Origin: Chitinophagaceae bacterium
GTDB lineage: Bacteria > Bacteroidota > Bacteroidia > Chitinophagales > Chitinophagaceae
Assembly (NCBI GenBank): GCA_947458335.1
Contig: CANGYW010000002.1
Location: forward strand, 1 to 41,436
DNA length: 41,436 nt
Reading direction: 5' to 3'
The position numbers and the translations under genes were made by a program. Shown in pieces: positions 14,597 to 24,215 of the stretch. The notes beneath the pieces are model-generated. The model did no database searches. It had not been told where the DNA came from and saw nothing but the letters and a program-made list of their open reading frames with translations. Numbering within the stretch: the stretch's first letter is position 1; each line of letters starts with the position of its first letter.

Positions 14597-16291
14597 ATGA
14601 TAACAGCGACTCACACTTCTCAGCTTCCCTTTAAAACACCAACCGGCTCTACTCTCCACTGTAAGGGCTGGGTACAGGAGGCAGCCCTTAGGATGCTGCT
14701 CAATAATTTAGATCCTGCTGTGGCTGAGAGACCCGAAGACCTGATCGTTTATGGTGGGAGAGGAAAGGCTGCGCGCAACCCAGAGGCGCTACAAAATATA
14801 ATTCGTTCGCTATTGGTGTTAGAAGAAGATGAGTCGTTACTAATTCAGAGTGGAAAACCCGTAGCCATTCTTAAGACGCATCCAGATGCGCCTCGCGTTT
14901 TGCTTAGTAACTCACAATTAGTTCCTAACTGGGCTACCTGGAGTCATTTTGATGAATTGGAAAAAAAGGGCTTGATGATGTACGGGCAAATGACCGCGGG
15001 CAGCTGGATCTATATCGGTTCTCAGGGTATTGTACAAGGTACTTACGAGACATATGCCGCTGCTGCCGATAAACACTTTGGAGGATCCTTAAAGGGTACC
15101 CTTAATGTTACGGCCGGTTTGGGGGGAATGGGAGGGGCTCAGCCACTGGCCATTACCATGAACGAGGGGGTAGCATTGGTAGCCGAAGTAGAGGAGTGGC
15201 GCATTGATAAACGAGTCGAGACCCGATACCTAGACGAAAAATTCACAGACATCGACCTGGCTATTGAAATGGCCTTGCAGTACAAGGCCAAGGGGCAGGC
15301 ACGAAGCATCGGCGTACTTTGTAATGCCATTGAATTGTTGGAGCGGCTCATTCAAAAAAATATTATTCCAGATACGCTTACCGATCAGACCAGTGCCCAT
15401 GACCCTTTGGTGGGATACTGGCCTCATCAATTGTCTTATCAAGATGCCCACTCTCTTCGTGAAAAAGACCCTGATGCTTATACTAAGCTGGCGTATCATT
15501 CCATGTATCATCATGTTTCACTAATGGTAGAATTGATGAAGCGTGGTGCTGTTACTTTCGATTACGGTAATAACATTAGGGCACGTGCAAAGGAGTACCA
15601 ACAAAAATATTTATCGGGCGATGCCCTTGATTGTTTTGCGTTTCCCGGGTTTGTCCCGGCTTACATTCGTCCGCTTTTTTGTGAAGGTAAAGGACCCTTT
15701 CGTTGGGCAGCGCTTAGCGGAGATCCTGCCGATATTGCAGTTACCGACGAGTTGATCTTATCGTTATTTCCCGAAAACAAAGGGCTTATCCGTTGGATGA
15801 AAATGGCTAAAGAGAAAATTGCTTTTCAGGGATTACCGGCTCGTATCTGTTGGCTGGGGCAGGGTGAGAGAGAAAAAGCAGGGCTCGCCTTTAATCAATT
15901 GGTTCGTGCCGGAAAAGTAAAAGCCCCCATCGTCATTGGCCGAGACCATCTTGATACCGGTAGTGTAGCCAGTCCCAACCGCGAAACAGAAGCTATGCTC
16001 GATGGCAGTGATGCTGTAGCTGATTGGCCTGTATTAAATGCGCTTGTTAATGCTGCCGCTGGTGCCAGTTGGGTGAGCCTACATCATGGCGGTGGCGTGG
16101 GTATGGGCTATAGTATTCATTCTGGCATGGTGATTGTGGCCGATGGTACTCCACAGGCCGAAGCTCGGTTATCGAGGGTGCTTCGCAACGATCCGGGTAT
16201 GGGCGTTATTCGCCATGCCGATGCAGGCTATGATGTGGCTAAAAAGGTGGCCATCGAAAAGGGGTTAGATCTCTTGAGTAAGTTAGGTTAA
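14597..16291 (+). CDS. hutU: Urocanate hydratase
   Basis: It converts urocanate to imidazolone propionate using a tightly bound NAD+, the second step of histidine degradation. From the ATG at 14597 the product is 564 aa, close to the usual 550-560. Diagnostic segments include [16 protein letters not shown], the dinucleotide loop [10 protein letters not shown] (174-183), TDQTSAHDP, and [18 protein letters not shown], which holds the active-site Cys. [17 protein letters not shown] and HHGGGVGMG complete the set. The ORF-track start 33 nt upstream overlaps a promoter box and is not used. The gene has its own promoter and is separated from hutH by deoD on the other strand, so the two hut genes are probably not one operon. 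Confidence 0.97.
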   Translation: MITATHTSQLPFKTPTGSTLHCKGWVQEAALRMLLNNLDPAVAERPEDLIVYGGRGKAARNPEALQNIIRSLLVLEEDESLLIQSGKPVAILKTHPDAPRVLLSNSQLVPNWATWSHFDELEKKGLMMYGQMTAGSWIYIGSQGIVQGTYETYAAAADKHFGGSLKGTLNVTAGLGGMGGAQPLAITMNEGVALVAEVEEWRIDKRVETRYLDEKFTDIDLAIEMALQYKAKGQARSIGVLCNAIELLERLIQKNIIPDTLTDQTSAHDPLVGYWPHQLSYQDAHSLREKDPDAYTKLAYHSMYHHVSLMVELMKRGAVTFDYGNNIRARAKEYQQKYLSGDALDCFAFPGFVPAYIRPLFCEGKGPFRWAALSGDPADIAVTDELILSLFPENKGLIRWMKMAKEKIAFQGLPARICWLGQGEREKAGLAFNQLVRAGKVKAPIVIGRDHLDTGSVASPNRETEAMLDGSDAVADWPVLNALVNAAAGASWVSLHHGGGVGMGYSIHSGMVIVADGTPQAEARLSRVLRNDPGMGVIRHADAGYDVAKKVAIEKGLDLLSKLG

Positions 16292-16354
16292 GCTCACTAT
16301 TGAAGCTTATTGTTTGCGCCTTTCGCGTTGGCCCGCATAATTTTTCAGCACTCT

Positions 16355-16993
16355 CTAGCTTCCGAGATGTCTAGGTTGCTGGTCGGGTTTGGCATAGGAG
16401 AAGCGACTAACTAGAGTGGTCTTGTAATATCCATCAAGACCTAATGAAGCCAGGCTACCTACATTTTGAAGATCTACAAATCCGTCTGTTTGTACCGCAA
16501 CGGTGGGTACATAGATGTTTTTTATGGCTCCCACTACCAGAAAAGTATTGTTCTTTTTTAATGGGATGATCTCTTGCAACTCCAGTGAATAGCGCACTTT
16601 ACTTTCTTTTACATAGGGAGCTTTGCAATCTTCTGTCCACAGGGGAGTAAGACCTGTTTTTTCGAACTCACTCTCACCACTGCCGTACTTGGCACTGGTC
16701 TGGTGCGCTCTCTCTACAAATTCTTCGTGTATGTGATTGATCGTGTAACAGTGTGTATTTTCGATATTGGCCAGTGTATGGGGTGTGGCCTCACGCGGGC
16801 GATTGATAAACCCAATTAGTGCAGGATCGGCACCCAGGTGGACAATATTACTAAAGACAGCAAGGTTAGGGTTATTGTCAGCGTCTACTGTCCCTATCAG
16901 ACTTACCGATTTAAAGCCGCTGATAGAGTTGATAAAGTTTCCGCGGTAAAATCTGTCCCAACTTTTAACCTCTTCTATGGTATAATGTCTCAT
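16355..16993 (-). CDS. Flavin-reductase-like FMN-binding split-barrel protein
   Basis: The product is 212 aa from the ATG at 16993; the ORF-track start is a TTG one codon earlier. The sequence fits the flavin reductase-like domain (about residues 20-170): FKSVSLIGTVDADNNPNLAVFS near the N-terminus, then LIGFINRPREATPHTLANIENT, a typical FMN-phosphate and isoalloxazine-contact pattern. The later EIIPLKKNNTFLVVGAI is a core strand. Such proteins reduce flavins or act as stand-alone FMN oxidoreductases; the substrate is not predictable here. It is divergent from an ABC ATPase with an inverted repeat between them, and convergent with hutU across 63 bp in which I see no clear terminator. Confidence 0.82.
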   Translation of the reverse strand: MRHYTIEEVKSWDRFYRGNFINSISGFKSVSLIGTVDADNNPNLAVFSNIVHLGADPALIGFINRPREATPHTLANIENTHCYTINHIHEEFVERAHQTSAKYGSGESEFEKTGLTPLWTEDCKAPYVKESKVRYSLELQEIIPLKKNNTFLVVGAIKNIYVPTVAVQTDGFVDLQNVGSLASLGLDGYYKTTLVSRFSYAKPDQQPRHLGS

Positions 16994-17001
16994 CAAGAGT
17001 G

Positions 17002-17019
17002 TTCAACAAGATTGTTGAA
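17002..17019. repeat. Perfect 18-bp inverted repeat, candidate operator
   Basis: TTCAACAA-GA-TTGTTGAA has two perfect 8-nt arms around a 2-nt centre. It lies 8 nt upstream of the flavin-reductase ATG and 34 nt upstream of the ABC ATPase ATG. The size and symmetry suit a dimeric repressor controlling both divergent genes. No regulator gene is adjacent. A short RNA hairpin is the alternative, but the 2-nt centre makes that poor. Confidence 0.55.
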
Positions 17020-17041
17020 AAAAGGTTAAATAATTAACGCG

Positions 17042-17049
17042 TATTTTTG
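17042..17049 (+). promoter_or_regulatory. -7 promoter element TATTTTTG for the ABC ATPase gene
   Basis: TATTTTTG matches the -7 consensus and ends only 4 nt before the ATG at 17054, which predicts a leaderless transcript. A TTG lies 24 nt upstream within the inverted repeat, somewhat farther than normal spacing. Confidence 0.5.
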
Positions 17050-17053
17050 AAAT

Positions 17054-18031
17054 ATGAGCTGGTTGGTTGTAAATCAAGTTTTTAAACAAATGCAGACAAG
17101 GGTAGTGCTGGATGCTGTTAGTTTTGATCTGGCTATCGGACAACGGATAGGGATTGCAGGCGAAACAGGAGCCGGTAAGTCATCCTTATTGAAAATAATG
17201 GGGGGGCTGCTACAGCCAGACAGTGGCGAAGTCTTTTTTGAGGATAAGCGAGTGCTGGGCCCTGAGGAGCAGTTATTGCCCGGTCATCCTGCCATTGCCT
17301 ATCTCAGTCAACATTTTGAGTTATTAAATCATTATCGGGTCGAAGAGTTTTTGGCACTGACCTCTACACTAGATCGTAGCGAGGAAAAAAAATTATATGC
17401 ACTGTGCGGGATCGAATCGTTGTTACAACGAAAGACCACGCAACTCTCCGGGGGAGAGCGACAGCGGGTGGCGCTGGCGGCTGCCCTTGGAAAAAAGCCA
17501 CGGTTGTTGCTTTTGGATGAGCCTTTTTCTAATCTTGATACGGCACAAAAAGAACGGATAAAAGAAGTATTGGTCGAAATTGAGAAAAAGACCAGGCTTA
17601 CTGCGTTGATCGTATCTCACGATGCGGCCGATCTACTTTCTTGGGCGGATAAGATTATTCTGATGCAGTACGGACAAATTGTTCAGCAGGGCTTACCCTT
17701 TGCACTGTACTTGCATCCGATCAACGCCTACTGTGCTGGATTACTTGGACCGTACACCCAAGTGCCCGGTGACTGGTTGACTGCATTGGCCGGTAAGCAC
17801 AACGTTTCTGTCAGTAAAGATGTCTTTTTAAGGCCCGAACAATTACAGATTAGCCTGCAAACCATAAATCTGCCATCCTCCTTGGCAACTATTGCCAATG
17901 TTTCTTTTATGGGGTCGCATTACTTGATTCAGTTATGGTGTAACGGACAACTGGTCAAAGTTGCTACCCGATTACAGCACTTACAAAAAGGTCAACAGGT
18001 TACTGTTCGAATTCGGGAGTGGGTTTGGTAA
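17054..18031 (+). CDS. ABC transporter ATP-binding protein with TOBE-like C-terminus
   Basis: The product is 325 aa. All nucleotide-binding motifs are present: Walker A GETGAGKSS (36-44), Q-loop at YLSQHFEL (Gln86), signature LSGGERQR (131-138), Walker B LLLLDEP (151-157) and H-loop IVSHD (His189). The last 80 or so residues (VFLRPEQLQISL, then a region ending VTVRIREWVW) resemble the TOBE domain of the CysA/PotA/FbpC class of importers of anions, polyamines or iron. No permease or substrate-binding protein is encoded nearby, so the transport partner is unknown. It is divergent from the flavin-reductase-like gene and 116 bp upstream of smc. Confidence 0.88.
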   Translation: MSWLVVNQVFKQMQTRVVLDAVSFDLAIGQRIGIAGETGAGKSSLLKIMGGLLQPDSGEVFFEDKRVLGPEEQLLPGHPAIAYLSQHFELLNHYRVEEFLALTSTLDRSEEKKLYALCGIESLLQRKTTQLSGGERQRVALAAALGKKPRLLLLDEPFSNLDTAQKERIKEVLVEIEKKTRLTALIVSHDAADLLSWADKIILMQYGQIVQQGLPFALYLHPINAYCAGLLGPYTQVPGDWLTALAGKHNVSVSKDVFLRPEQLQISLQTINLPSSLATIANVSFMGSHYLIQLWCNGQLVKVATRLQHLQKGQQVTVRIREWVW

Positions 18032-18147
18032 ATCTTCCCACAATTTTACGTTTTTCATGTGCATAACTGTGGCCGCACCGCCTTTTAAATTCTGCTCTTT
18101 TCCCGTTAAATTCGCGGCAGGCTTTTCCCTATTTAAATTGATGTATT

Positions 18148-21100
18148 GTGAGATTAAAGAGCTTAGAAATCAAGGGCTTCAAGAGTTTTGCTGATAAAAC
18201 AGTTATCAACTTCGACGATAATATTACCGGCATCGTTGGTCCCAACGGATGCGGCAAATCGAACATTGTTGACAGTATCCGATGGGTGATCGGTGAACAA
18301 AAGATTAGTCAACTTCGAAGTGAGAATCTCGATAGTCTTGTCTTTAACGGTTCGAAGACAAGAAGCGCCAGTGGTCTAGCAGAGGTGAGTCTAACCTTTG
18401 AGAACACCCGCAATTTATTGCCCACCGATTTTAATGTGGTGACCATTACCCGAAAGTTTTACAAAAATGGAGAAAGTGAGTACCGCCTTAATGATGTGCA
18501 ATGCCGTTTAAAGGATATTCAAAATCTGTTTTTGGATACTGGTATCAGCACCGACAGCTATGCGATTATTGCACTCGACATGGTCGATGACCTAATTAAG
18601 GACAAAGACAATAGCCGCCGTAAGATGTTAGAACAAGCGGCCGGCATCTCCATCTACAAAACTCGAAAGAAGGAAGCTAAGTCAAAACTCGAGGCTACTG
18701 AACAAGACCTGGCCCGTATCGAAGACTTATTGTTCGAGATCAACAACCAATTAAAATCGCTCGAAAGCCAGGCCAAAAAGGCAGAGAAGTACCACGAGAT
18801 CAAAAAAGAATACCGTGAGGTTAGTATTGAATTGGCCAAAGCTTCGCTCGAAGGTTTTAATCTTTCTTATAAAGAACTGACCGAGCAACAAGAGAAGGAG
18901 ACGAATCGCAAAGTAGAGATCGAGGCGGCAATCGGTTCTCAAGAGGCAGCGCTCGAAAGCGAAAAGTTGAGTTTTGTTGAAAAAGAAAAAGCCCTTCAAC
19001 GAATGCAGCAATCCTTTAACGACTTGCAGCAAACGGTTCGGGCCAAAGAGAACGATAAGAACCTTGCCTCTCAACGCATTGAACACCTTGCTGAAAAGCA
19101 GGCATCACTACAAGCTTTTTTAACGAGGGCCGAGGGTCAATTGCAAGGCATTACCGAAAGTATTGCCTTTACCAATACACAGGCAGCAGAAGAAGAAAAA
19201 GCGCTTCAGGTACTCGAGATCGAGTTGGCGAAGCGTCAAGAGCATATGGAGAAGGCCAGGCTTCATATGGAACAAAAACGAGCAGCGTTAGAGCAGCTTC
19301 GCGGTCAGTATCAACAAACCCAGCGCCAGCAATTTGATGCGGAGAAGCGAGTAGCGGTAGCCGATACTTCTGTCCAGAACTTACAGCGTACGCTGCATCA
19401 ACTCGAGGCCGAACGAGTACAGCGTGCCGCACAGCTAGAACAACTCGAAGCAGAGCGCATCGAAAAAGAAAAAGCGCTCGCTGTACGTAAAACAGATCTG
19501 GAACAATTGCAGCAGCACCAAGATCATACCAAGGAGCAGATCTTACAAACACAGGCCATTTTGGAGGGGTTGCGCAACGAACTGGCAGAAGAGAGTCGTA
19601 AGTTGGATGCCAAAAAGAATGAGCATGCCCTTCTCAAAAGTATGATTGATTCAATGGAGGGCTATCCAGAATCGGTCAAGTTTCTTCACAACAATAAAGA
19701 TTGGAAGCTAAAGGTGCCTATTCTCTCTGATATTCTTTACGTTAAAGAGGAATATCGAAAGGCGCTCGAAAATGTACTGGAGCCTTACCTAAGTTATTAT
19801 GTAGTAGGTAACCTTCAAGAAGGTCTCGATGCTGTTCATTTACTCGATAAACATCAAAAAGGAAAAGCTAATTTCTTTTTACTCGACCAGATCAATACGA
19901 AAACTTCTACTACTAGCACGCATGCACTGGCTGGAGCTATTGCTGCTCTCAGTGTGGTTGAGGTGGAGGAACCCTATCAAAAACTAGCCCAACATCTTCT
20001 CGAAAATGTCTTTATTGCCGACACCGAAGAAGCGTTGAGTAATAGCAATGGTTTTGTGGTTATCGAAAAGCAAGGTCGCTATGTAAAGGGAAAATTCTCA
20101 TTGACCGGTGGAAGTGTTGGTCTTTTTGAGGGTAATAAGATCGGAAGGGCCAAAAATCTCGAAAAGTTGCAGCAAGAGATCAATGTTCAGCAAGAGGTAG
20201 TAGAATCGTTGCGAGCTCGTATTCAGACGCGTCACAACGAAGTCATTGCCTTTAACGAAGATTTGCGTGAGACGGCTCTGCGTCAAGCCGAAAAAGATAT
20301 TTTGCAGCTCACCAACGAGGTCTTTGCCATTCACAACAAGCTAGAAAATCTAACGTCTACCCAGCAGAGTAGTGCCGCTAAGATCGCCGAATTGCAGCAA
20401 CAGGTCGATCAGACCCTTCAGTCTGTTTCGGGGGTACGTGCCGAATTTGAACAATTAAATAGTGTCTTTGCCGGGTTGCAGTTGTCTTTGCAAGAGGCCG
20501 AAACGGAATATCGCAGCGGAGAGCAGGCATTTAATGAAAGTACATCGAAGTATAACGAGTTTAATCTCTCTGTAACTCGTCAACAAAATAAGATTAGCGG
20601 CCTACAGCAAGAAACCACCTTTAAGAATAATCAACTCAGTGAGCTACAGCTGCAGATCGAGCAAAGTCAATTGCAACAAGGTGAGACCTTGCAGTTGACC
20701 GAGCAATCGCGAGAACAACTTTCTCAAATCGAACAAAGTCTCTTAGAGCTCTTACGCAAAAAAGAGCAAGATGAAAAGTCGCTTAACGAAGCCGACCAGG
20801 CCTATTATGTGCTACGTAACGAGCTTGGCGAGAAGGAGAGTGCTATTCGTCATCAAAGCAAAGAGAAAGAGCAAATAGAGTTTTTGTTGGCTGCCATTAA
20901 GGATAAGCTTAATGAGCTAAAACTTCAGCTGGCCGGAATGAAAGAACGACTGAGTGTTGAATTCAGAGTCGACCTAGAGCAAATCTTGGGAGAAGCCCGT
21001 ATGTCCGAAACGGCACTTGATGAATTACAGGCCTCTGCCGACAGAATGAAAAAGCGACTAGAGAATCTGGGAGAAGTCAATCCCACAGCCATTGAGGCTT

Positions 21101-21678
21101 TTACTGAAATGAAGAAGCGCTACGATTTTATCGTAGAGCAGAAAACCGATCTGGTTACCGCCAAGGACAGTTTACTTAAAACGATCGAAGAGGTAGAGGC
21201 GACTGCCAATCAGAAATTTCTAGACACATTCGAGCAAGTTAGAGGGCATTTCCAAAAAGTTTTTAAAACGTTGTTTACCGAAGATGACCAGTGCGATTTG
21301 GTGCTGGAGGATCCTAATAATATTGCCGAGAGTGGAATTGACGTAGTAGCTAAGCCCAAAGGAAAGCGTCCTACCTCACTTACTCAGCTTAGTGGAGGAG
21401 AGCGTACCCTTACGGCTACTGCATTGCTTTTTGCTATCTATCTCATAAAGCCAGCTCCCTTCTGTATTCTTGACGAGGTGGATGCTCCACTTGATGATGC
21501 TAACGTCGGCAAATTCACGAATATGATTCGCCAGTTTAGCGAAAACTCTCAGTTTATTATTGTAACCCACAATAAAATGACGATGAGTACCGTAGATGTC
21601 ATATACGGGGTCACTATGCAGGAGCCTGGAGTCAGTAAATTGGTTACAGTAGATTTTAGAAGTTTGCAGCAAAATTGA
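18148..21678 (+). CDS. smc: Chromosome segregation ATPase SMC
   Basis: SMC dimers with ScpA and ScpB extrude DNA loops and organise the chromosome. The 1176-aa length is standard. The GTG start at 18148 gives the canonical MRLKSLEIKGFKSFA; the nearby ATG is out of frame. Walker A is GPNGCGKSN (31-39). Two long coiled coils rich in Gln, Glu and Lys flank a hinge at about 500-650 (SMEGYPESVKFL, then FSLTGGSVGLFEG). The C-terminal head has signature LSGGERTLTA near 1080 and Walker B FCILDEVDAPLDD near 1105-1117. scpA and scpB are not in the window. The redoxin gene starts 14 nt after the stop and may be co-transcribed. Confidence 0.98.
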   Translation: MRLKSLEIKGFKSFADKTVINFDDNITGIVGPNGCGKSNIVDSIRWVIGEQKISQLRSENLDSLVFNGSKTRSASGLAEVSLTFENTRNLLPTDFNVVTITRKFYKNGESEYRLNDVQCRLKDIQNLFLDTGISTDSYAIIALDMVDDLIKDKDNSRRKMLEQAAGISIYKTRKKEAKSKLEATEQDLARIEDLLFEINNQLKSLESQAKKAEKYHEIKKEYREVSIELAKASLEGFNLSYKELTEQQEKETNRKVEIEAAIGSQEAALESEKLSFVEKEKALQRMQQSFNDLQQTVRAKENDKNLASQRIEHLAEKQASLQAFLTRAEGQLQGITESIAFTNTQAAEEEKALQVLEIELAKRQEHMEKARLHMEQKRAALEQLRGQYQQTQRQQFDAEKRVAVADTSVQNLQRTLHQLEAERVQRAAQLEQLEAERIEKEKALAVRKTDLEQLQQHQDHTKEQILQTQAILEGLRNELAEESRKLDAKKNEHALLKSMIDSMEGYPESVKFLHNNKDWKLKVPILSDILYVKEEYRKALENVLEPYLSYYVVGNLQEGLDAVHLLDKHQKGKANFFLLDQINTKTSTTSTHALAGAIAALSVVEVEEPYQKLAQHLLENVFIADTEEALSNSNGFVVIEKQGRYVKGKFSLTGGSVGLFEGNKIGRAKNLEKLQQEINVQQEVVESLRARIQTRHNEVIAFNEDLRETALRQAEKDILQLTNEVFAIHNKLENLTSTQQSSAAKIAELQQQVDQTLQSVSGVRAEFEQLNSVFAGLQLSLQEAETEYRSGEQAFNESTSKYNEFNLSVTRQQNKISGLQQETTFKNNQLSELQLQIEQSQLQQGETLQLTEQSREQLSQIEQSLLELLRKKEQDEKSLNEADQAYYVLRNELGEKESAIRHQSKEKEQIEFLLAAIKDKLNELKLQLAGMKERLSVEFRVDLEQILGEARMSETALDELQASADRMKKRLENLGEVNPTAIEAFTEMKKRYDFIVEQKTDLVTAKDSLLKTIEEVEATANQKFLDTFEQVRGHFQKVFKTLFTEDDQCDLVLEDPNNIAESGIDVVAKPKGKRPTSLTQLSGGERTLTATALLFAIYLIKPAPFCILDEVDAPLDDANVGKFTNMIRQFSENSQFIIVTHNKMTMSTVDVIYGVTMQEPGVSKLVTVDFRSLQQN

Positions 21679-21692
21679 TTAGCCTCGCTTTT

Positions 21693-22274
21693 ATGAGGAT
21701 ATTTCTATTGATTGTTATATTCTGCAGTTTTTCTTGTGCACTGCTGGGACAAGGTCAACCCGAAGGAATCTTTCTAGGGGCTAAAGCCCCTGACTTTACC
21801 GGCACCGATCAGTTTGGTCGGGAAATCAATCTACGTCAATTAGCCAAAAGAGAACCCGTTTTACTTATCTTTTACAAAGGATACTGGAGTCCTTCTTGTA
21901 TTCGTTTGCTAACACGTTTACAAGATTCTTTATCTTTTTTTACTGACCGCCAGATTTCGGTGGTGGCCATAAGCCCCGAATCGGACTCTTGCCGCGCATT
22001 AACACTTCAGAAGACCAGGGCTGGTTTTTCGCTGGTATGGGATTCAGCTCACCTAATTGCCAAACGCTACGACGTATTGCAAGAACTTGCGGAATCGCAG
22101 CTGGCCCGTTACCGAAGTGGAGGAATCGATCTGGTCAAGCTTAACGCACCCAATTCTCCGCAGCTGCCAGTGCCTTCGGTGTTTTTAATTGGTAAAGACT
22201 ATACAGTTACGTATCGTTTTTTTGATCCCGATCAAAAGAAAAGAATAAGTGTAAAAGAGTTATTGCAGCAGTAG
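21693..22274 (+). CDS. Exported AhpC/TSA-type redoxin with an altered active site (WSPSC)
   Basis: The ATG at 21693 gives 193 aa with an N-terminal signal (MRIFLLIVIFCSFSCALLGQ); the ORF-track start 18 nt upstream overlaps smc and adds nothing recognisable. The body is a thioredoxin-fold peroxiredoxin-like domain: APDFTGTDQFGREINL, then FYKGYWSPSCIRLLTRLQ, VVAISPES and VPSVFLIGKDYTVTYRF. In the commonest version of this motif the sequence reads WCPYC; here the first Cys is Ser66 and only Cys69 remains. It may be a one-Cys enzyme or have a non-redox role. The protein is probably periplasmic. It sits directly after smc and carries the parE promoter in its last codons. Confidence 0.8.
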   Translation: MRIFLLIVIFCSFSCALLGQGQPEGIFLGAKAPDFTGTDQFGREINLRQLAKREPVLLIFYKGYWSPSCIRLLTRLQDSLSFFTDRQISVVAISPESDSCRALTLQKTRAGFSLVWDSAHLIAKRYDVLQELAESQLARYRSGGIDLVKLNAPNSPQLPVPSVFLIGKDYTVTYRFFDPDQKKRISVKELLQQ

Positions 22275-22294
22275 CCACCCAATTGGTATATTTG
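22263..22294 (+). promoter_or_regulatory. Promoter of the parE operon (TTG-N21-TATATTTG)
   Basis: TTG (22263-22265), a 21-nt spacer and TATATTTG (22287-22294) fit the Bacteroidota consensus. The -33 element lies inside the last codons of the redoxin gene. The -7 box ends 16 nt before the parE ATG at 22311. Confidence 0.7.
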
Positions 22295-22310
22295 CCTGCC
22301 CTTTATAGCT

Positions 22311-24215
22311 ATGGCAAAAGAAAAAGATAGTTCCATATTTGAGTATACAGAAGACAGTATCCAATCGCTTGATTGGAAACAGCACATTCGTCTTCGCCCT
22401 GGCATGTACATTGGTAAATTGGGGGATGGGTCTTCTCCCGATGATGGCATCTATGTACTGGTTAAAGAAGTCATGGATAATTGCATCGATGAGTACACTA
22501 TGGGATTTGGCAAATCCATTGATTTGCATATAGAAGGAAAAACAGTTACGGTTAGAGACTATGGCCGAGGTATTCCCTTGGGCAAAGTGGTAGATGTGGT
22601 TAGCAAGATTAATACCGGTGCCAAATATGATAGTAAGGCTTTTCAGAAGTCGGTTGGATTAAACGGGGTCGGTACCAAAGCAGTCAATGCGCTTAGCAAT
22701 TACTTTAAGGTTACTGCTGTTCGAGAAGGTAAAGAGAAGACTGCCGAATTTTCGAGAGGTGAGTTAGTTAAGGAGCAAAAAGAAGCCAAAACGGCAGAAC
22801 CTAATGGTACCCTGGTCACTTTTACTCCAGACGATACCGTTTTTAAGAATTTTCGTTTTTTGCCTGAATTTTTGGATAGCCAGCTATGGAATTATTGTTT
22901 TTTGAATGCTGGGCTCAAAATCAACTATAACGGAAAAACCTATCATAGCAAAAATGGATTACTTGACCTGTTGCAGCGTAAAACTAATGAGGATGAGATT
23001 CGCTATCCTATAATTCATTTAACTGGTACCGATATAGAGGTGGCGCTCTCTCACACCAATGATTATGGCGAAGACATTTATAGTTTTGTAAATGGTCAAC
23101 ATACGACTCAGGGTGGAACCCATCAACAGGCTTTTCGAGAAGCCTATGTAAAGACCATTCGTGATTTCTTTAAAAAAGACTATGATGCCTCCGACATTCG
23201 CACTGGAATTGTGGCAGCTGTTTCTGTACGGGTGGTAGAGCCAGTCTTTGAATCGCAAACAAAAACCAAGTTGGGTTCTGTTAATGTGGATATTGAGGGC
23301 CCCAGTATGCGTCAGTTCGTGGGTGATTTTTTGGCCAGGGAGCTAGATAATTATTTGCATAAGCACCCAACTGTGGCCGATGCACTTAAGAAGCGCATTG
23401 AACAAAGTGAGAGGGAGCGTAAGGAACTGGCAGGAATTAAGAAGCTAGCTAACGAAAGAGCCAAAAAGGCAAATCTGCATAATCGAAAGCTTCGGGATTG
23501 TCGCTATCATCTAAATGATGATATTCCAGTTCGTGGTAAAGAGGATGTCATAGCTCGTCAAAAGGATACTACTATTTTTATTACCGAGGGTGATAGTGCC
23601 AGCGGTTCCATTACCAAAGCAAGAAAAGTAGAGACACAGGCGGTGTTTAGTTTGCGCGGTAAGCCACTTAACTGTTTTGGCTTAACAAAAAAAGTGGTCT
23701 ATGAGAACGAGGAGTTCAATCTTTTGCAACATGCCCTGAATATCGAGGAAGGCCTTGAGGGTCTTCGTTATAACAATGTTGTGATCGCTACCGATGCTGA
23801 TGTGGATGGCATGCATATTCGACTGTTACTAATGACGTTTTTTCTGCAGTTTTTTCCCGATCTGGTCAAACACGAAAAGGTTTATGTGTTAGAGACGCCT
23901 CTTTTTCGAGTGCGCAATAAGCAAGAGACCATCTATTGTTATACGGAGCAAGAAAAGCTCGCCGCTGTAAAAAAGCTTGGTCAAAAACCCGAGGTAACTC
24001 GTTTTAAGGGATTAGGTGAGATTAGCCCTGATGAGTTTGCTCAGTTTATTGGGCCAGATATGCGCAAGCAATTGATGCGTCTTGAGCAGGGCGATCACGT
24101 ACAACAGCTTCTTGAGTATTATATGGGAAAGAATACGCCCGTTCGGCAGGAGTTTATTATCGATAACCTGCGCATTGAATCCGACAAGCCACTGGAAACC
24201 GAATTCGATAAGTGA
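22311..24215 (+). CDS. parE: DNA topoisomerase IV subunit B
   Basis: This is the ATPase subunit of the type IIA topoisomerase that decatenates daughter chromosomes. The 634-aa product has the GHKL ATPase site ([27 protein letters not shown]), the transducer domain, and the TOPRIM domain with ITEGDSASG (Glu about 425) and [11 protein letters not shown] (about 493), ending in the conserved RFKGLGE and DNLRIE segments. Length, sequence style and the parC gene 1.7 kb downstream favour ParE over GyrB. It is the first gene of a probable four-gene unit, and its stop TGA overlaps the next ATG by 1 nt. Confidence 0.95.
   Translation: MAKEKDSSIFEYTEDSIQSLDWKQHIRLRPGMYIGKLGDGSSPDDGIYVLVKEVMDNCIDEYTMGFGKSIDLHIEGKTVTVRDYGRGIPLGKVVDVVSKINTGAKYDSKAFQKSVGLNGVGTKAVNALSNYFKVTAVREGKEKTAEFSRGELVKEQKEAKTAEPNGTLVTFTPDDTVFKNFRFLPEFLDSQLWNYCFLNAGLKINYNGKTYHSKNGLLDLLQRKTNEDEIRYPIIHLTGTDIEVALSHTNDYGEDIYSFVNGQHTTQGGTHQQAFREAYVKTIRDFFKKDYDASDIRTGIVAAVSVRVVEPVFESQTKTKLGSVNVDIEGPSMRQFVGDFLARELDNYLHKHPTVADALKKRIEQSERERKELAGIKKLANERAKKANLHNRKLRDCRYHLNDDIPVRGKEDVIARQKDTTIFITEGDSASGSITKARKVETQAVFSLRGKPLNCFGLTKKVVYENEEFNLLQHALNIEEGLEGLRYNNVVIATDADVDGMHIRLLLMTFFLQFFPDLVKHEKVYVLETPLFRVRNKQETIYCYTEQEKLAAVKKLGQKPEVTRFKGLGEISPDEFAQFIGPDMRKQLMRLEQGDHVQQLLEYYMGKNTPVRQEFIIDNLRIESDKPLETEFDK

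Noticed and set aside
16292-16354. Terminator between hutU and the flavin-reductase gene
   Set aside because: TGCG and CGCA arms with TAATTTTT after them can be drawn, but the stem is broken and asymmetric.
19169-19552. 127-aa minus-strand ORF
   Set aside because: It is antisense to the SMC coiled coil; the repetitive Gln/Glu codons create long open frames on the other strand.
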